From Kineosporia babensis (GTDB lineage Bacteria; Actinomycetota; Actinomycetes; Actinomycetales; Kineosporiaceae), in contig NZ_JAJOMB010000036.1 in NCBI RefSeq assembly GCF_021129305.1, forward strand, positions 1 to 58,446: a stretch of DNA of 58,446 nucleotides, in the 5' to 3' direction. The notes beneath the pieces were generated by a model that did no database searches, had not been told where the DNA came from, and was given only the letters and a program-made list of their open reading frames with translations. The position numbers were made by a program, and so were the translations under genes. This document shows, in pieces, positions 16,834 to 25,814 of this stretch; position 1 is the first letter of the stretch, and every line of letters begins with the position of its first letter.

Positions 16834-17198
16834 GGGTTCCCCATTCCGTCGAGATCCGTCGAGATCCGTCGATGACGTGGCGCAGTGGGTGCGATGTGTT
16901 GGGTCCATCGGGGCTGGCGTCCTGCGCCCACGTCGCTGCTGCCTGCCAGCGTGCGACCTGCTCAGCCTTTCGAGGGGGTTCTCGTTGAAGGGTTCCGGTC
17001 CACAGGACCAACAGCGTCCACTCAGCAAGACCAACGGCGTTCACCGGCGCGCGCTGGCGCCGCTGGTTGGCCACGTGGGTGAAACCTGTTCTCCGCTCAG
17101 CGGCTCGGGCTTCCCGGGGCCAGAAACGAGCCTCACCACCAGACCTACGCCGGTCTACCAGCAAAAACGCCGTGGCTAGCGCTGTGGGTCTCCGGCGA
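16834..17198. other. Intergenic with repeats
   Basis: 365 bases with no gene. Next to the 16833 start lies a tandem repeat of CCGTCGAGAT (16846-16873). Further out, 17002-17014 carries an inverted copy of the GTTGGTCCTGT motif seen in other intergenic regions of this module. Confidence 0.45.
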
Positions 17199-18614
17199 TC
17201 AGGGACGCGGCGGGCTGCCCATGCGGTGGGCTTGCTCCCGCAAAGGGCGCAGAGGGTCGTCAGCTGGTGTGGGCGCTCCGGGGTCCAGATACCAGTGCAG
17301 GTCCCGCCCGGCGGGGAGTTGAGCCAGCCGTAGGCGCGGGTGTGGCGGGCTGAACGAGCCCGGCGGCTCCTGAGGAGGGGTGAGCGGCCACCAGACAGCT
17401 GCAGCGGGCCCCAGGAGCTGCTGGGCATCGATCTCGTGCTGGTTCGTGGTGAAGACCGGCAGATCGCCCCGCGGGATGCTGGGGGCCGGGGTGGCTGGGC
17501 CACCGAAGACGGTGAGCCCGTGCAGGGCACGGTGCACGTTGCTCTCGCGCCTCAGGGTGGGCAGCACGAACAGCAGCACCCAGTCGGGGCCGAACCGTTC
17601 GGTGCGCATCCGCTGGTAGGGCCCGATCTTGGCGACGAGCCGTTCCAGGGTCTCGGTGCCCCGGTCGTATTCGAGGTAGAACCCCACCTGATGGGCCCTG
17701 GGGACAGCCGGTGATGTCGCGCCTTCGGTCTCCGAGCCCTCCGCAGCCGTCGTCTCCGGCGCAGGCAGGCGCGTGCCGTTCTGATCCGCGCAGACCTCCA
17801 CCGGTTCATCACTGCAGGAGGGCGCATCCGGGCTCGGAACGGCTTCGACGGCCTGGAATTCCCATACGCCGTGACCGTCGGGCCGGACCATCATGTTGAG
17901 CCGGTTGCCGACATGGGCGGAGGACCACCACCGGGCCAGCCGGTACCGGCCCGGTGGATGGGCTCGCAGTGGTTCAGCTTCGGCCTCGGTCGGGTCCTGG
18001 GGCGCTAACAGGGTTCGGCGGCCGGGCGAGGCGGGTGCTCCTGCGTGCGACGGCAGGTCCAGTGGCTCGTTGTCCGGGCTGCTCAGGATCCGTGCAGCTC
18101 GGACGAGGCCGACGAAGAAGTCGTGGATGCCATCGGTGTGGGCCAGTTGGGTGCCGGCGGCCACAGCCTCGGTGCGCACCCGCAACTGCCGGGCGGTCAG
18201 GGGCTGTTCGTGTTCGTGGAAGGCTGCCCACCGGTGTCCGGCCTCGGCCAGGACCCAGTGCTGGGGCAGCAGGAGCCCGGACCGGCGGGTCCAGAAGCTG
18301 TCGATCCAGCCCTGCCGGCGCAGAATACCCAGCCGCCTGCGGGTGGAGTTCACCGAGGCGCCCACCAGGTCACGGATCTGCCCGCTGGTCAGGGTCGTGT
18401 GGCGATACAGGTGCACGAGGACGACCTCGTCACGAGCTTGCAGGTGGTGCGCTCGTTTCAGCCACGACGACGGCGACGGCGCCCGCCGGGCGCGGCCGGG
18501 CGCCGGTGCGCGGGGACGGCGCACGCCGCCCTGCCGCTGCGGTGCTGACCCGGGCGCCGCGTCAGCGTCCGGGCTCGGGATGGAGGTCAGCGGCTGGGGG
18601 TGTTCGTCTTTCAT
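17199..18614 (-). CDS. Replication-relaxation family protein
   Basis: 471 residues. About residues 60-110 form a winged-helix domain (LYRHTTLTSGQIRDLVG, STRRRLGILRRQGWID), and about 310-345 carry the family hallmark YLEYDRGTETLERLVAKI. Together these identify the replication-relaxation proteins found on actinobacterial plasmids and conjugative elements, thought to bind plasmid DNA. N- and C-terminal regions are basic and Pro-rich. Start chosen at the ATG at 18614 with a G-rich stretch upstream. It follows the VirD4-like gene after a 466-nt gap containing the shared intergenic motif. Confidence 0.75.
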   Translation of the reverse strand: MKDEHPQPLTSIPSPDADAAPGSAPQRQGGVRRPRAPAPGRARRAPSPSSWLKRAHHLQARDEVVLVHLYRHTTLTSGQIRDLVGASVNSTRRRLGILRRQGWIDSFWTRRSGLLLPQHWVLAEAGHRWAAFHEHEQPLTARQLRVRTEAVAAGTQLAHTDGIHDFFVGLVRAARILSSPDNEPLDLPSHAGAPASPGRRTLLAPQDPTEAEAEPLRAHPPGRYRLARWWSSAHVGNRLNMMVRPDGHGVWEFQAVEAVPSPDAPSCSDEPVEVCADQNGTRLPAPETTAAEGSETEGATSPAVPRAHQVGFYLEYDRGTETLERLVAKIGPYQRMRTERFGPDWVLLFVLPTLRRESNVHRALHGLTVFGGPATPAPSIPRGDLPVFTTNQHEIDAQQLLGPAAAVWWPLTPPQEPPGSFSPPHPRLRLAQLPAGRDLHWYLDPGAPTPADDPLRPLREQAHRMGSPPRP

Positions 18615-19080
18615 GCTGTTCCCCCGACCGCGAACCTCTCACCGGCCGGCCTGGCCGCCCCGATGCCATCCGTGCCGCGTCGTGGCGGCCCTGACAGCCC
18701 TGACAGCCCAGCGCACCGATGAGACATCAGCGCACTTCCTTCACGCCGTCCGGACGCCCAACAGGCTGCGGCAGGCCACTGCCAGAGCACGGAGGGCCCG
18801 CGGGAGTGAGCGCAGCAGAGAACCCAGCCCGGCGATGTCAGGTGCGGCCGTACGGGGGCCGCCCCCTCCAGGGGTATCTCCCCCAGAGATAGTCGGACCT
18901 GCACCCGCTGACGAACAGACCACGTAAAGGGCCCGTGACCTGCCCTGTTGGTCCTGTTGACGTGGCGCCGGGCGAAGCGGGCGTGCGCACCCCCGCGCCC
19001 AGGAAGCGGCGTAGGGGTACAGGCAGGAGTAGCGCTAGGGGTGTGGACCCACCGGGGAGCACGGCCCCGTGCCCGCGCGA
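18615..19080. other. 466-nt intergenic region
   Basis: No convincing gene. It contains CTGTTGGTCCTGTTGACG at 18945-18962, the fullest version of the motif repeated across this module, and a 10-nt direct repeat around 18688-18709. Confidence 0.45.
18945..18962 (+). repeat. GTTGGTCCTGTTGACG intergenic motif
   Basis: Longest copy of the shared motif. The core GTTGGTCCTGTTGA also occurs, inverted, at 29799-29812. Confidence 0.5.
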
Positions 19081-21951
19081 TCACGACCGGCCCTCCGTCC
19101 CGGCGTCTTTCACCGTGCCGCTGCCACCGGGCCGTTCAGGCCGTTCAGGCCGCTGGTGGGTACCCGGGTCCGGGCGGGTGGACTGGGGTTCCGGGGCGTG
19201 CTGGGCCACCTGGCTGCGCCAGGAGCGCCGGGTGCCTCGGGGCGCCTCGGACAGGGGGACGGTACTCATGGTGAACGGCTGCGCGACCTTGTTGCTGATC
19301 AGAGGCCGCACCGCCGCGGTGTACGCGGGAAGCCGGGTCAGATCGCGCTCGCTCAGGTACGGCTCGGTGTGCTGGGCCATCTGCCGGGCATCACGCGGTG
19401 AGGCGGTGAAGAAGATCTTGGTCCGGGCGTTGGCGTCCAACGCCTGCTGGGCGGCGGGGTCGAACTGGTCGAGGTTCTGGTGGGCCAGGACCATCGACAG
19501 ATGGAAAGCCCTCGCCTGGGGCAGCATGTCCTCCAGGCTGGTGTCCAGGTTCAGCATGGTGTGCGCCTCATCGACGTACAGGGCCGCATCACGCCGGCGG
19601 CTCTCCGGCAGGGCCGCCCGGGCGGTGGCCGCCTGCCAGACCAGCGCCACCAGCAGCGATCCCATCAGGCGGGAGGTATCGGCGCCCATCTCCCCCGAGG
19701 GCAGGCGGGCGATGAGAACGCCCCCGTTGAGCACGTCGGTCATGTCGAACGTGGACACGCCACCGGCGAACGTGTCGGTCGCGAACGGGCGCATCAGCAC
19801 CTGCCGCAGCCGGGCCCGGGCCGCGCCGGTCAGCTGCTCGACCTGGCCCTGCAGCATCCACGTCTCGTACCGGGACCAGAAGTCGTGCAGGCCAGGGTTG
19901 TCGGCCACGCTCGCGGCCAGTTCCCGGCGCAAGGTCGTGTCGCTGAGCAGCCGTGGGATCAGGTCGAGCCGGTTGTGTTCCGAGCGCATCAGGGTCAGGC
20001 AGCAGGCCCGCAGGACCTCGTCCATGCGCGGGCCCCAGTACTCGCGGAAAATGTTGCGGAAGATGGACACCACCGTGTCGACGACCACCTCGGGGCTGCT
20101 GTGTCCCACCTCCAGGGGGTTGAAGCGGGCCGATCCACCGCCGAACTGGCCCTGAGCAGGATCGATCAGCGTCAGCCGGGGTACGGCCTGGGCGGGTAGC
20201 CGGTCCAGGATGTCCAGCGCCAGGTCACCTTTGGGATCGATGACGATCACCCCGCGCCCGGCGTGCACGTCGGACAGGACCATTCGCGCGATCAGGGTGC
20301 TCTTGCCGACACCGGTGGAACCCACGATGTGCACGTGCTGACGGGCATCGGCCACCGCCAGGCCCACCGCCCGCTCCCCCAGGCTGGCGCGGCCCAGCGC
20401 CTTGAGCGAGCGGCCCCCGGCCAGGATCTCGGCCGGCGGCGGCACCATCCGCGCCCCGGCCCGTTCCAGCCCCATCACCGCCATGTCCGTGGGCACCGCC
20501 GCCACGGCAGCCAATTCCGCCAGCCCCAGCACGAACGGACGTGCCAGACGCCGACGATTCATCACCGCCACCGGTTGCGGCACCGCCCGGTGCACGAACC
20601 GGTTGGCCGCCTGATGCACCCCCAGAGCGTCGGCCAGCGCCCATGCCTTACGTCGCACCGCCACCTGCCCAGCCGGCTCCATCGTCTGCCGTCCTCGCGG
20701 CAGCACCGCCCGCCACCTGCGCCCTCTCCCACCTGACCGGGACGCCGTACTCCGCTCTTTCGGCGCAGCCGTAGGACGAGGCAGACGGGTCACCCCGACC
20801 CGCACCCCCACCTCGAACAACGGCCCGGAGAGCGCCTTCTCCACCCCCTCACGCCGCTGGCGTGTCTGAATCGGATCCAGGGACGCCGCGCCGCCCCTGC
20901 CGGCCCCCGGTCCGTACCCCACGCCCGAACCCGTCGGGGACGAACCGAACCGGGACGCCGAACGCGTCCCGGAGCCAGCGCGTGCACCCCCGTAAGGGCC
21001 CGAGAAGATCGCCGACAGCAGACCGGAGGCCGCCCCCAGCACGAACGCCGCCCCACGCATCAACCCGATCGCCGCGGACTCCACCACGCGCGCCCCACCG
21101 GGCAGTCCGCTGCTGGTCCCAGCAGCGCCGGCCCGCAGACGATGCTCGGCCCGCCGCCCGACGGGCCGCACACATACCTGCACGCACGCGCTCTCGTGAC
21201 GTTCCAGCCGCGCTCCCTGCTCCAACAGGGCCCGCACCGGCTCCACCGGCAGAGTGCCCACAGCAGCGAACGGCAGCCAGTCCACGCGCGCAGACTGCAG
21301 CGCAAGACCTGCACTGGCGAGCGCAGGCACCTCTTGCTGAACGTCGTGCGTCCGGCCGCCCTGCGCAGATGGAGCGACCGGCGCGAACCCGGAACGGGCA
21401 TCCCGGATGATGGTCTCGCTGCCGGGCCAGGCCGCCTTCGCGGCGGCCGCGAACGCCTGCACGTCGCAGGCGCCCGGCACCCATACCGCCAGCGTCAATT
21501 GGATACCGGTCCAACGGAATTCGAAGGCCACATGAGCCGGCGCCCGCCAGGGCCGCCAGGGCCGCCAGGGCCGCCAGGGCCGCCAGGGCCGCCAGCGAGG
21601 TGCGCGCCGCAGATGAGCAAATACCTGCGTCCACCACAGCTGCACGCCGCCCGGGTCCACCTCCAGGGGCAGGTACAGGACGATCTCCTGGGCGCCGTCC
21701 ATCAGCCACCGGTGGGATCGTTCCTGCCACCACCGGTACAGCAGCGCCGCACCGATGCTCGCACCGGCCGCCGCCATCCCGGCCAGCACCGACAGCAGCA
21801 GGCCCCGGCCGGGTTCGGCCTGCAGCCAGGTCATGATCCGGGCGAGGCGATCACCCCACCCGCTCAGACGCTCGCCCACCGGGTTCGAGGGCGAAGGCAC
21901 CTCTATCTCGAACGGGCGGGACAGGAGCAGGAGCAACGCTCGAACGGTCAC
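19081..21951 (-). CDS. VirD4/TraG-like conjugative coupling ATPase
   Basis: About 956 residues. AAGGAG touches the ATG at 21957 directly, so I prefer the in-frame GTG at 21951. An N-terminal region with a membrane helix (LLLSVLAGMAAAGASIGAALL) precedes the ATPase: Walker A GSTGVGKST around residue 547 and Walker B YVDEAHTML around 794. The C-terminal half has the TraG/VirD4 (TraM-recognition) layout with MVLAHQNLDQFD. Such proteins recruit DNA and pump it into the transfer channel. Odd: six in-frame copies of a 9-nt unit give a run of Arg-Pro-Trp tripeptides near residue 125. It follows the VirB4-like gene after a 298-nt gap. Confidence 0.88.
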   Translation of the reverse strand: MTVRALLLLLSRPFEIEVPSPSNPVGERLSGWGDRLARIMTWLQAEPGRGLLLSVLAGMAAAGASIGAALLYRWWQERSHRWLMDGAQEIVLYLPLEVDPGGVQLWWTQVFAHLRRAPRWRPWRPWRPWRPWRPWRAPAHVAFEFRWTGIQLTLAVWVPGACDVQAFAAAAKAAWPGSETIIRDARSGFAPVAPSAQGGRTHDVQQEVPALASAGLALQSARVDWLPFAAVGTLPVEPVRALLEQGARLERHESACVQVCVRPVGRRAEHRLRAGAAGTSSGLPGGARVVESAAIGLMRGAAFVLGAASGLLSAIFSGPYGGARAGSGTRSASRFGSSPTGSGVGYGPGAGRGGAASLDPIQTRQRREGVEKALSGPLFEVGVRVGVTRLPRPTAAPKERSTASRSGGRGRRWRAVLPRGRQTMEPAGQVAVRRKAWALADALGVHQAANRFVHRAVPQPVAVMNRRRLARPFVLGLAELAAVAAVPTDMAVMGLERAGARMVPPPAEILAGGRSLKALGRASLGERAVGLAVADARQHVHIVGSTGVGKSTLIARMVLSDVHAGRGVIVIDPKGDLALDILDRLPAQAVPRLTLIDPAQGQFGGGSARFNPLEVGHSSPEVVVDTVVSIFRNIFREYWGPRMDEVLRACCLTLMRSEHNRLDLIPRLLSDTTLRRELAASVADNPGLHDFWSRYETWMLQGQVEQLTGAARARLRQVLMRPFATDTFAGGVSTFDMTDVLNGGVLIARLPSGEMGADTSRLMGSLLVALVWQAATARAALPESRRRDAALYVDEAHTMLNLDTSLEDMLPQARAFHLSMVLAHQNLDQFDPAAQQALDANARTKIFFTASPRDARQMAQHTEPYLSERDLTRLPAYTAAVRPLISNKVAQPFTMSTVPLSEAPRGTRRSWRSQVAQHAPEPQSTRPDPGTHQRPERPERPGGSGTVKDAGTEGRS
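21544..21597 (-). repeat. 9-nt tandem repeat coding for Arg-Pro-Trp units
   Basis: About six copies of the unit CCGCCAGGG inside the VirD4-like gene, in frame, giving consecutive RPW tripeptides. Copy number could vary between strains without breaking the frame. Confidence 0.8.
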
Positions 21952-22249
21952 GATCATCTCCTTCGACGGTAAGGGCAGGAGCAGGTGGGAGGTGCTGCGG
22001 GCGATCTCGTGGCCCTGGCACACGGGCTGTCGCGGTTCCAGGCCGGTGAGCGCTGTTGACCTGGTGAACGTGGTTGACCCGGTGGATCTGTTGATCCGGG
22101 GACGCTGTTGGTCCCGTGGACGCTGTTGACTGCGCAAGCCTGTGGGTCGTGGTGACCGGCGGGCCCTGTGGACCTTCGGGTCTGTGGGTCCTGTTGACGT
22201 TGGAGACTGGCGGGGCTTGTCGATCACTGACGTAGGGGCGGTTACGGCC
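21952..22249. other. Intergenic GTTGACC-rich repeat region
   Basis: About 300 bases between the VirB4-like and VirD4-like genes. The part 22050-22200 is a run of imperfect 9 to 12-nt units built from TGTTGACC, TGGTGAAC, GGTTGACC, TGTTGATCC and TGTTGGTCC, ending with the exact GGTCCTGTTGACG at 22187-22199. It resembles an iterated binding site. Confidence 0.5.
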
Positions 22250-24508
22250 TCAGGTCCGGTGGTGGGCTGGTTCGTGCAGATCCCGGGGTGGGGCGGCGGC
22301 GATCTGGTGTTCCAGGGCGGAGGCGACGATCTCGAGGGGGACACGTCCTTCGGCCAGCAGCAGTGCCTGGCCGCGGCGAGCGGTGGTGAGGAACTGGGCC
22401 TCACCGGGGCTGAGGGCGCAGGCCCGGGTGAGGTCACCGATCGCCTGCGGGGACTGATGCAGCAGCAGGACGCTCGCGGCGTTGGCCAGGATGACCTGCC
22501 CCAGGTCGCTGCCCAGCAGGTCCAGGACGTCCGGAGTGATGAGCGTCAGCCCCGCGACCCTCTTGCGGGAGGTCTTGGCCAACCGCGCCAGGAACCGTGC
22601 CCCGGCCGGCTCGGACAGCAACAGCGACGCCTCGTCCACCACCACGAGCCGCCGCGGACGAGTACCGCCCCGTGCGTCCTGCTCGTGCCCGTCCAGGGGC
22701 ACCATCTCCGGAGCGCCGGTGCCCCCATGAGCGGTGCCCTGGTGCCCCTCACGCAGGTGCCCCTCGGCCATGTGGGCGTCCGCCCGGGTCGTGGGTGCAC
22801 GCTCGCCCGCAGGCGCGCCGCGGTCCACGCTCCGCCAGATCGCATCGATCGCCAGGAGCATCCCGGCCGGGCGCAACTCCTCGGCCAGCAGGCGCGTGGA
22901 CCACACCACCAAGTGCCCTTCCTCTGGGCGCGACGGGGCGCCCTGAGGCGCCCCGAAGGGCGTCTCAGCCGGTAGGACGGGACGCCCCTCACCGGGTGAG
23001 GCCGCCCCGGGAGCAGGGGCGTCGAACAGACGACTGAACGACCCGGTGACCCAGGGAGCGAGCCGGGCGGCTAGGGCCGCGGCCGCCTCCGGTGCCCCTG
23101 CGGTGTTGAGGCGGTCAGCGCCCGGTGAGGGCGCCGGACGCGGCGCCCCTGCCCCTGTCCCTGCCTCTGCCCCGGGCTGTGTCTGCCCTGGTGTCTCACC
23201 GACAGGTGCCCTGGGGAAGGACACTGCGGCAGGGGACGCGACGCCGTCGGTGCCCTCCGCCAGGTCATGCAGAGCGGTCACGAGGTCACGCATGCTGGGG
23301 GCACCTCGGGACCACGTGCGAGGCTCAGCCGTGATCCCGGCGCGGGCGTACGTGAGCCGGACCGCCACATCCAGGACGGCCTTCTCGTGCGGGGACATCA
23401 CCTCACCGAGCAGGACGTCGATGAGCGTGTGGACGAACAGGCAGCGACGCACGTACGCGTCAGGGTCACCGGCCGCCAGGGTCAACGGGTTCACCTGGAC
23501 GCCCGGGGCACCCAGTTCGATGACCCGTCCGCCGACCTGCTCGGCCAGTTCCAGGTACTCGCGCTCAGGGTCGATGACCGACACCTGGGTGCCCCGGTAC
23601 AGCTCGCGCAGGATGGACACCTTGACCGCGTACGACTTACCGGCGCCCGATCGGGCCAGGACAACCATGTTGTGGTTGTCCAGGCTCCAGCGATCCAGCC
23701 CGACGACCGCCCCCGAGACCAGGTTCAGTCCCATCAGGACACCACCGGTGCCGACATGGGCGACCGCTGGTTCTCCCGGAAGCGGGCCGGGAAGGTCAGC
23801 GCTGGACAGCGGCGAGGCCGCCGCCAGAGCGTCGGTGTCCATGATCCGACGCGAGCCACTCCGGTTGGCCCCGACCGGCAGGGAACTGACCCAGCCCTGT
23901 TCCTGGCGCCAGGTCAGCACGTGCGTGTTCAGCAGCATCGCCGCCGCGGCCGCCCGCAGGTCCTCCAGGTCCTCCTGCAGCCCCTCACGGGACCGGGCGT
24001 GCACCGTCAGCACCAGCGAGGTGAAGAACAACCGGGACACACCACGGGCGACCTTGTCGGCTAGTTCCCCGGCGTCCTGGCTGGCCGCCTCGGTCAACGG
24101 GTCCTCCAGGGCGCCCTTGTCGGCCTCCAGCCGGCGGGTGGACTCCATCCGCACCCTCCGACGCCGGATCCGGGACATGGCCGTGGCCGTGGGAATGGGC
24201 TCCACGTGCAGGCTCACGTCCACCACACCCGGCCACGACGTCAACGGGCTCAGCCAGGCCATCGACACCTCCGGCGGGAAACCGTCCACTACCAGCGATG
24301 CCGACCACGTACCTCGCACCCGCAGACAGGTCGCGGTCACGAGGACCTCGCCTTCGGCCAGATCATCACCATCGAGCACCTCGTCGTCGAAACCACCAGC
24401 CGTGACGTCTTCCCGCCGATCGGGCGCAGCCGCACTCGACGGGTCCGAGGGGGCCGGCAGCGACTCGGTGAGCGTGGACGCCGGCGCGCCCCTCAGATGC
24501 CGCTTCAT
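22250..24508 (-). CDS. VirB4-like conjugation ATPase
   Basis: 752 residues. The start codon overlaps the stop of the upstream PrgI gene (ATGA), so translation is coupled. Walker A is ARSGAGKSY at about residue 285, followed by VIDPEREYLELAEQVGG typical of VirB4/TraC ATPases; Walker B is LVVVDEASLLLS at about 620. A low-complexity Gly/Pro/Ala-rich insert separates the two halves. VirB4 proteins energise assembly of the type IV secretion channel at the inner membrane face. The pairing with a PrgI protein is standard for Gram-positive elements. Confidence 0.9.
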   Translation of the reverse strand: MKRHLRGAPASTLTESLPAPSDPSSAAAPDRREDVTAGGFDDEVLDGDDLAEGEVLVTATCLRVRGTWSASLVVDGFPPEVSMAWLSPLTSWPGVVDVSLHVEPIPTATAMSRIRRRRVRMESTRRLEADKGALEDPLTEAASQDAGELADKVARGVSRLFFTSLVLTVHARSREGLQEDLEDLRAAAAAMLLNTHVLTWRQEQGWVSSLPVGANRSGSRRIMDTDALAAASPLSSADLPGPLPGEPAVAHVGTGGVLMGLNLVSGAVVGLDRWSLDNHNMVVLARSGAGKSYAVKVSILRELYRGTQVSVIDPEREYLELAEQVGGRVIELGAPGVQVNPLTLAAGDPDAYVRRCLFVHTLIDVLLGEVMSPHEKAVLDVAVRLTYARAGITAEPRTWSRGAPSMRDLVTALHDLAEGTDGVASPAAVSFPRAPVGETPGQTQPGAEAGTGAGAPRPAPSPGADRLNTAGAPEAAAALAARLAPWVTGSFSRLFDAPAPGAASPGEGRPVLPAETPFGAPQGAPSRPEEGHLVVWSTRLLAEELRPAGMLLAIDAIWRSVDRGAPAGERAPTTRADAHMAEGHLREGHQGTAHGGTGAPEMVPLDGHEQDARGGTRPRRLVVVDEASLLLSEPAGARFLARLAKTSRKRVAGLTLITPDVLDLLGSDLGQVILANAASVLLLHQSPQAIGDLTRACALSPGEAQFLTTARRGQALLLAEGRVPLEIVASALEHQIAAAPPRDLHEPAHHRT

Positions 24509-25623
24509 CGGCGCTCACCCCACCCGTCCCCCAGCGCAGGGGAATCTGGCACTGCGGGCCCGGTATGCCGGGCCGGGCTGCGGAACTCGCTGAGGGTCTC
24601 GCGGTCGCTGAGGTGCGGATCGTCGAGGTTCCGGTCCTCGAGCGGCTCCGTCGCGAAGGGGTCCCAGACCGTGTCCAGCACGTCGAGAACCTCATCGCTG
24701 GTCAGGATCCTGGCGCGCGCCCCGATAGCTTCGAGGTGCTCCAGCGTGCGACTGGCGTTGGCCAGAGCCTGGGAACCCGCGGCTGTCGTGGCCCGGGAGA
24801 AGACCGGCCCGCCATGCGATGGCACCGGGTGCGGTGACCACAGCCCGCGCAGCCGGGCGAAAACGTCTCCGCCGGAGAACGGGGTGAACGTGTTCCCGCC
24901 GCAGGCGATCAGGACGTCACGGCGCAGCGGCTGCTCGTACTCGTTGATGTCCAGCAAGAACTCGGCATGATCCAGAGCTGCACGGGCCAGGTCAGGATGC
25001 GCCAGTCCAGCGGCCGCGCCGGCCAGGTCCAGGGCCGCAGCGGTCAGGTCGGTAGGACGGCTCTGCAGCAGGACCTGCACCGGCCCGGACAGAGAGTTCA
25101 GCCACTGGGCGTTCCTGGCGGCCAGGACCGCGTCATCGGCGTGCGTGCTGAGCGTCGTGGGCACGCTTGTACAGGCCACCAGCGCGACACATCGACCATC
25201 GTCGGTGACGATCACACCCCGCTCGTCGACCCCCTGGACCGGACCGGGCAGGAAAAGACCCTCCACATAGTCATTTTCGGAACCAGGATCGTCCGAAAGT
25301 TCGTAGGCGCGACCGTAACGCCGGCGGGGCCGCAGCCGGTAGCGCACCGCAGCCAGCACCCATCCGTCCAGGCTCAACCCGTCCCGGGAGCCGAGCGACG
25401 CCACGAAAGCCAGGCACATCGCCATCAGGCTCCCGCCCAGCAGCACCTGCCACGGAGCCTGGTCCCCCAGGTGCCGCCAGGCCAGCAGGACCGGCGCACC
25501 CGCCAGCGACAGCACCAGCAGCTGCCGGGCGCTGAGCCCGGCCAGGATCCGGTCCGGGGCATCCAGATCCGCGCTGATCCGCGCGCGCACCGGCTCCTCG
25601 TCCTGACTATCGTTCTGAGACAC
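24505..25623 (-). CDS. PrgI family / VirB3-like transfer protein
   Basis: 372 residues from a GTG at 25623 with GGGAG upstream. The N terminus (ARISADLDAPDRILAGLSARQ) is the PrgI-family signature and is followed by two membrane helices (LLVLSLAGAPVLLAW and LLGGSLMAMCLAFVASL). The rest is a cytoplasmic domain. In Gram-positive transfer systems such proteins occupy the VirB3 position next to VirB4, and the order here, with a 4-nt overlap into the VirB4-like gene, agrees. Confidence 0.8.
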   Translation of the reverse strand: MSQNDSQDEEPVRARISADLDAPDRILAGLSARQLLVLSLAGAPVLLAWRHLGDQAPWQVLLGGSLMAMCLAFVASLGSRDGLSLDGWVLAAVRYRLRPRRRYGRAYELSDDPGSENDYVEGLFLPGPVQGVDERGVIVTDDGRCVALVACTSVPTTLSTHADDAVLAARNAQWLNSLSGPVQVLLQSRPTDLTAAALDLAGAAAGLAHPDLARAALDHAEFLLDINEYEQPLRRDVLIACGGNTFTPFSGGDVFARLRGLWSPHPVPSHGGPVFSRATTAAGSQALANASRTLEHLEAIGARARILTSDEVLDVLDTVWDPFATEPLEDRNLDDPHLSDRETLSEFRSPARHTGPAVPDSPALGDGWGERR

Positions 25624-25774
25624 ACCTATCTCCCTCGCTCGTGATCACTACTGCCCCAACACCTCTGCCGTGAAAGCACCAGACCGCAGGGCCCGTCTCC
25701 GGTGCGGTGCGTCGGGGTGATGGCACGTGCACCGCTGGAACAGCCGGGTGTGAACGCATGACCCGTTCGCCCAT

Positions 25775-25808
25775 CTGTTCCTGCCGAGCACGTGCTCGGC
25801 AGGAACAG
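25775..25808 (-). terminator. 34-nt perfect palindrome, probable terminator
   Basis: 17-nt arms (25775-25791 and 25792-25808) with no unpaired bases, starting 6 nt after the stop of the TrbL-like gene. A strong hairpin at this position suggests a terminator; a perfect palindrome could equally be a protein binding site. Confidence 0.6.
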
Positions 25809-25814
25809 GGGGTG

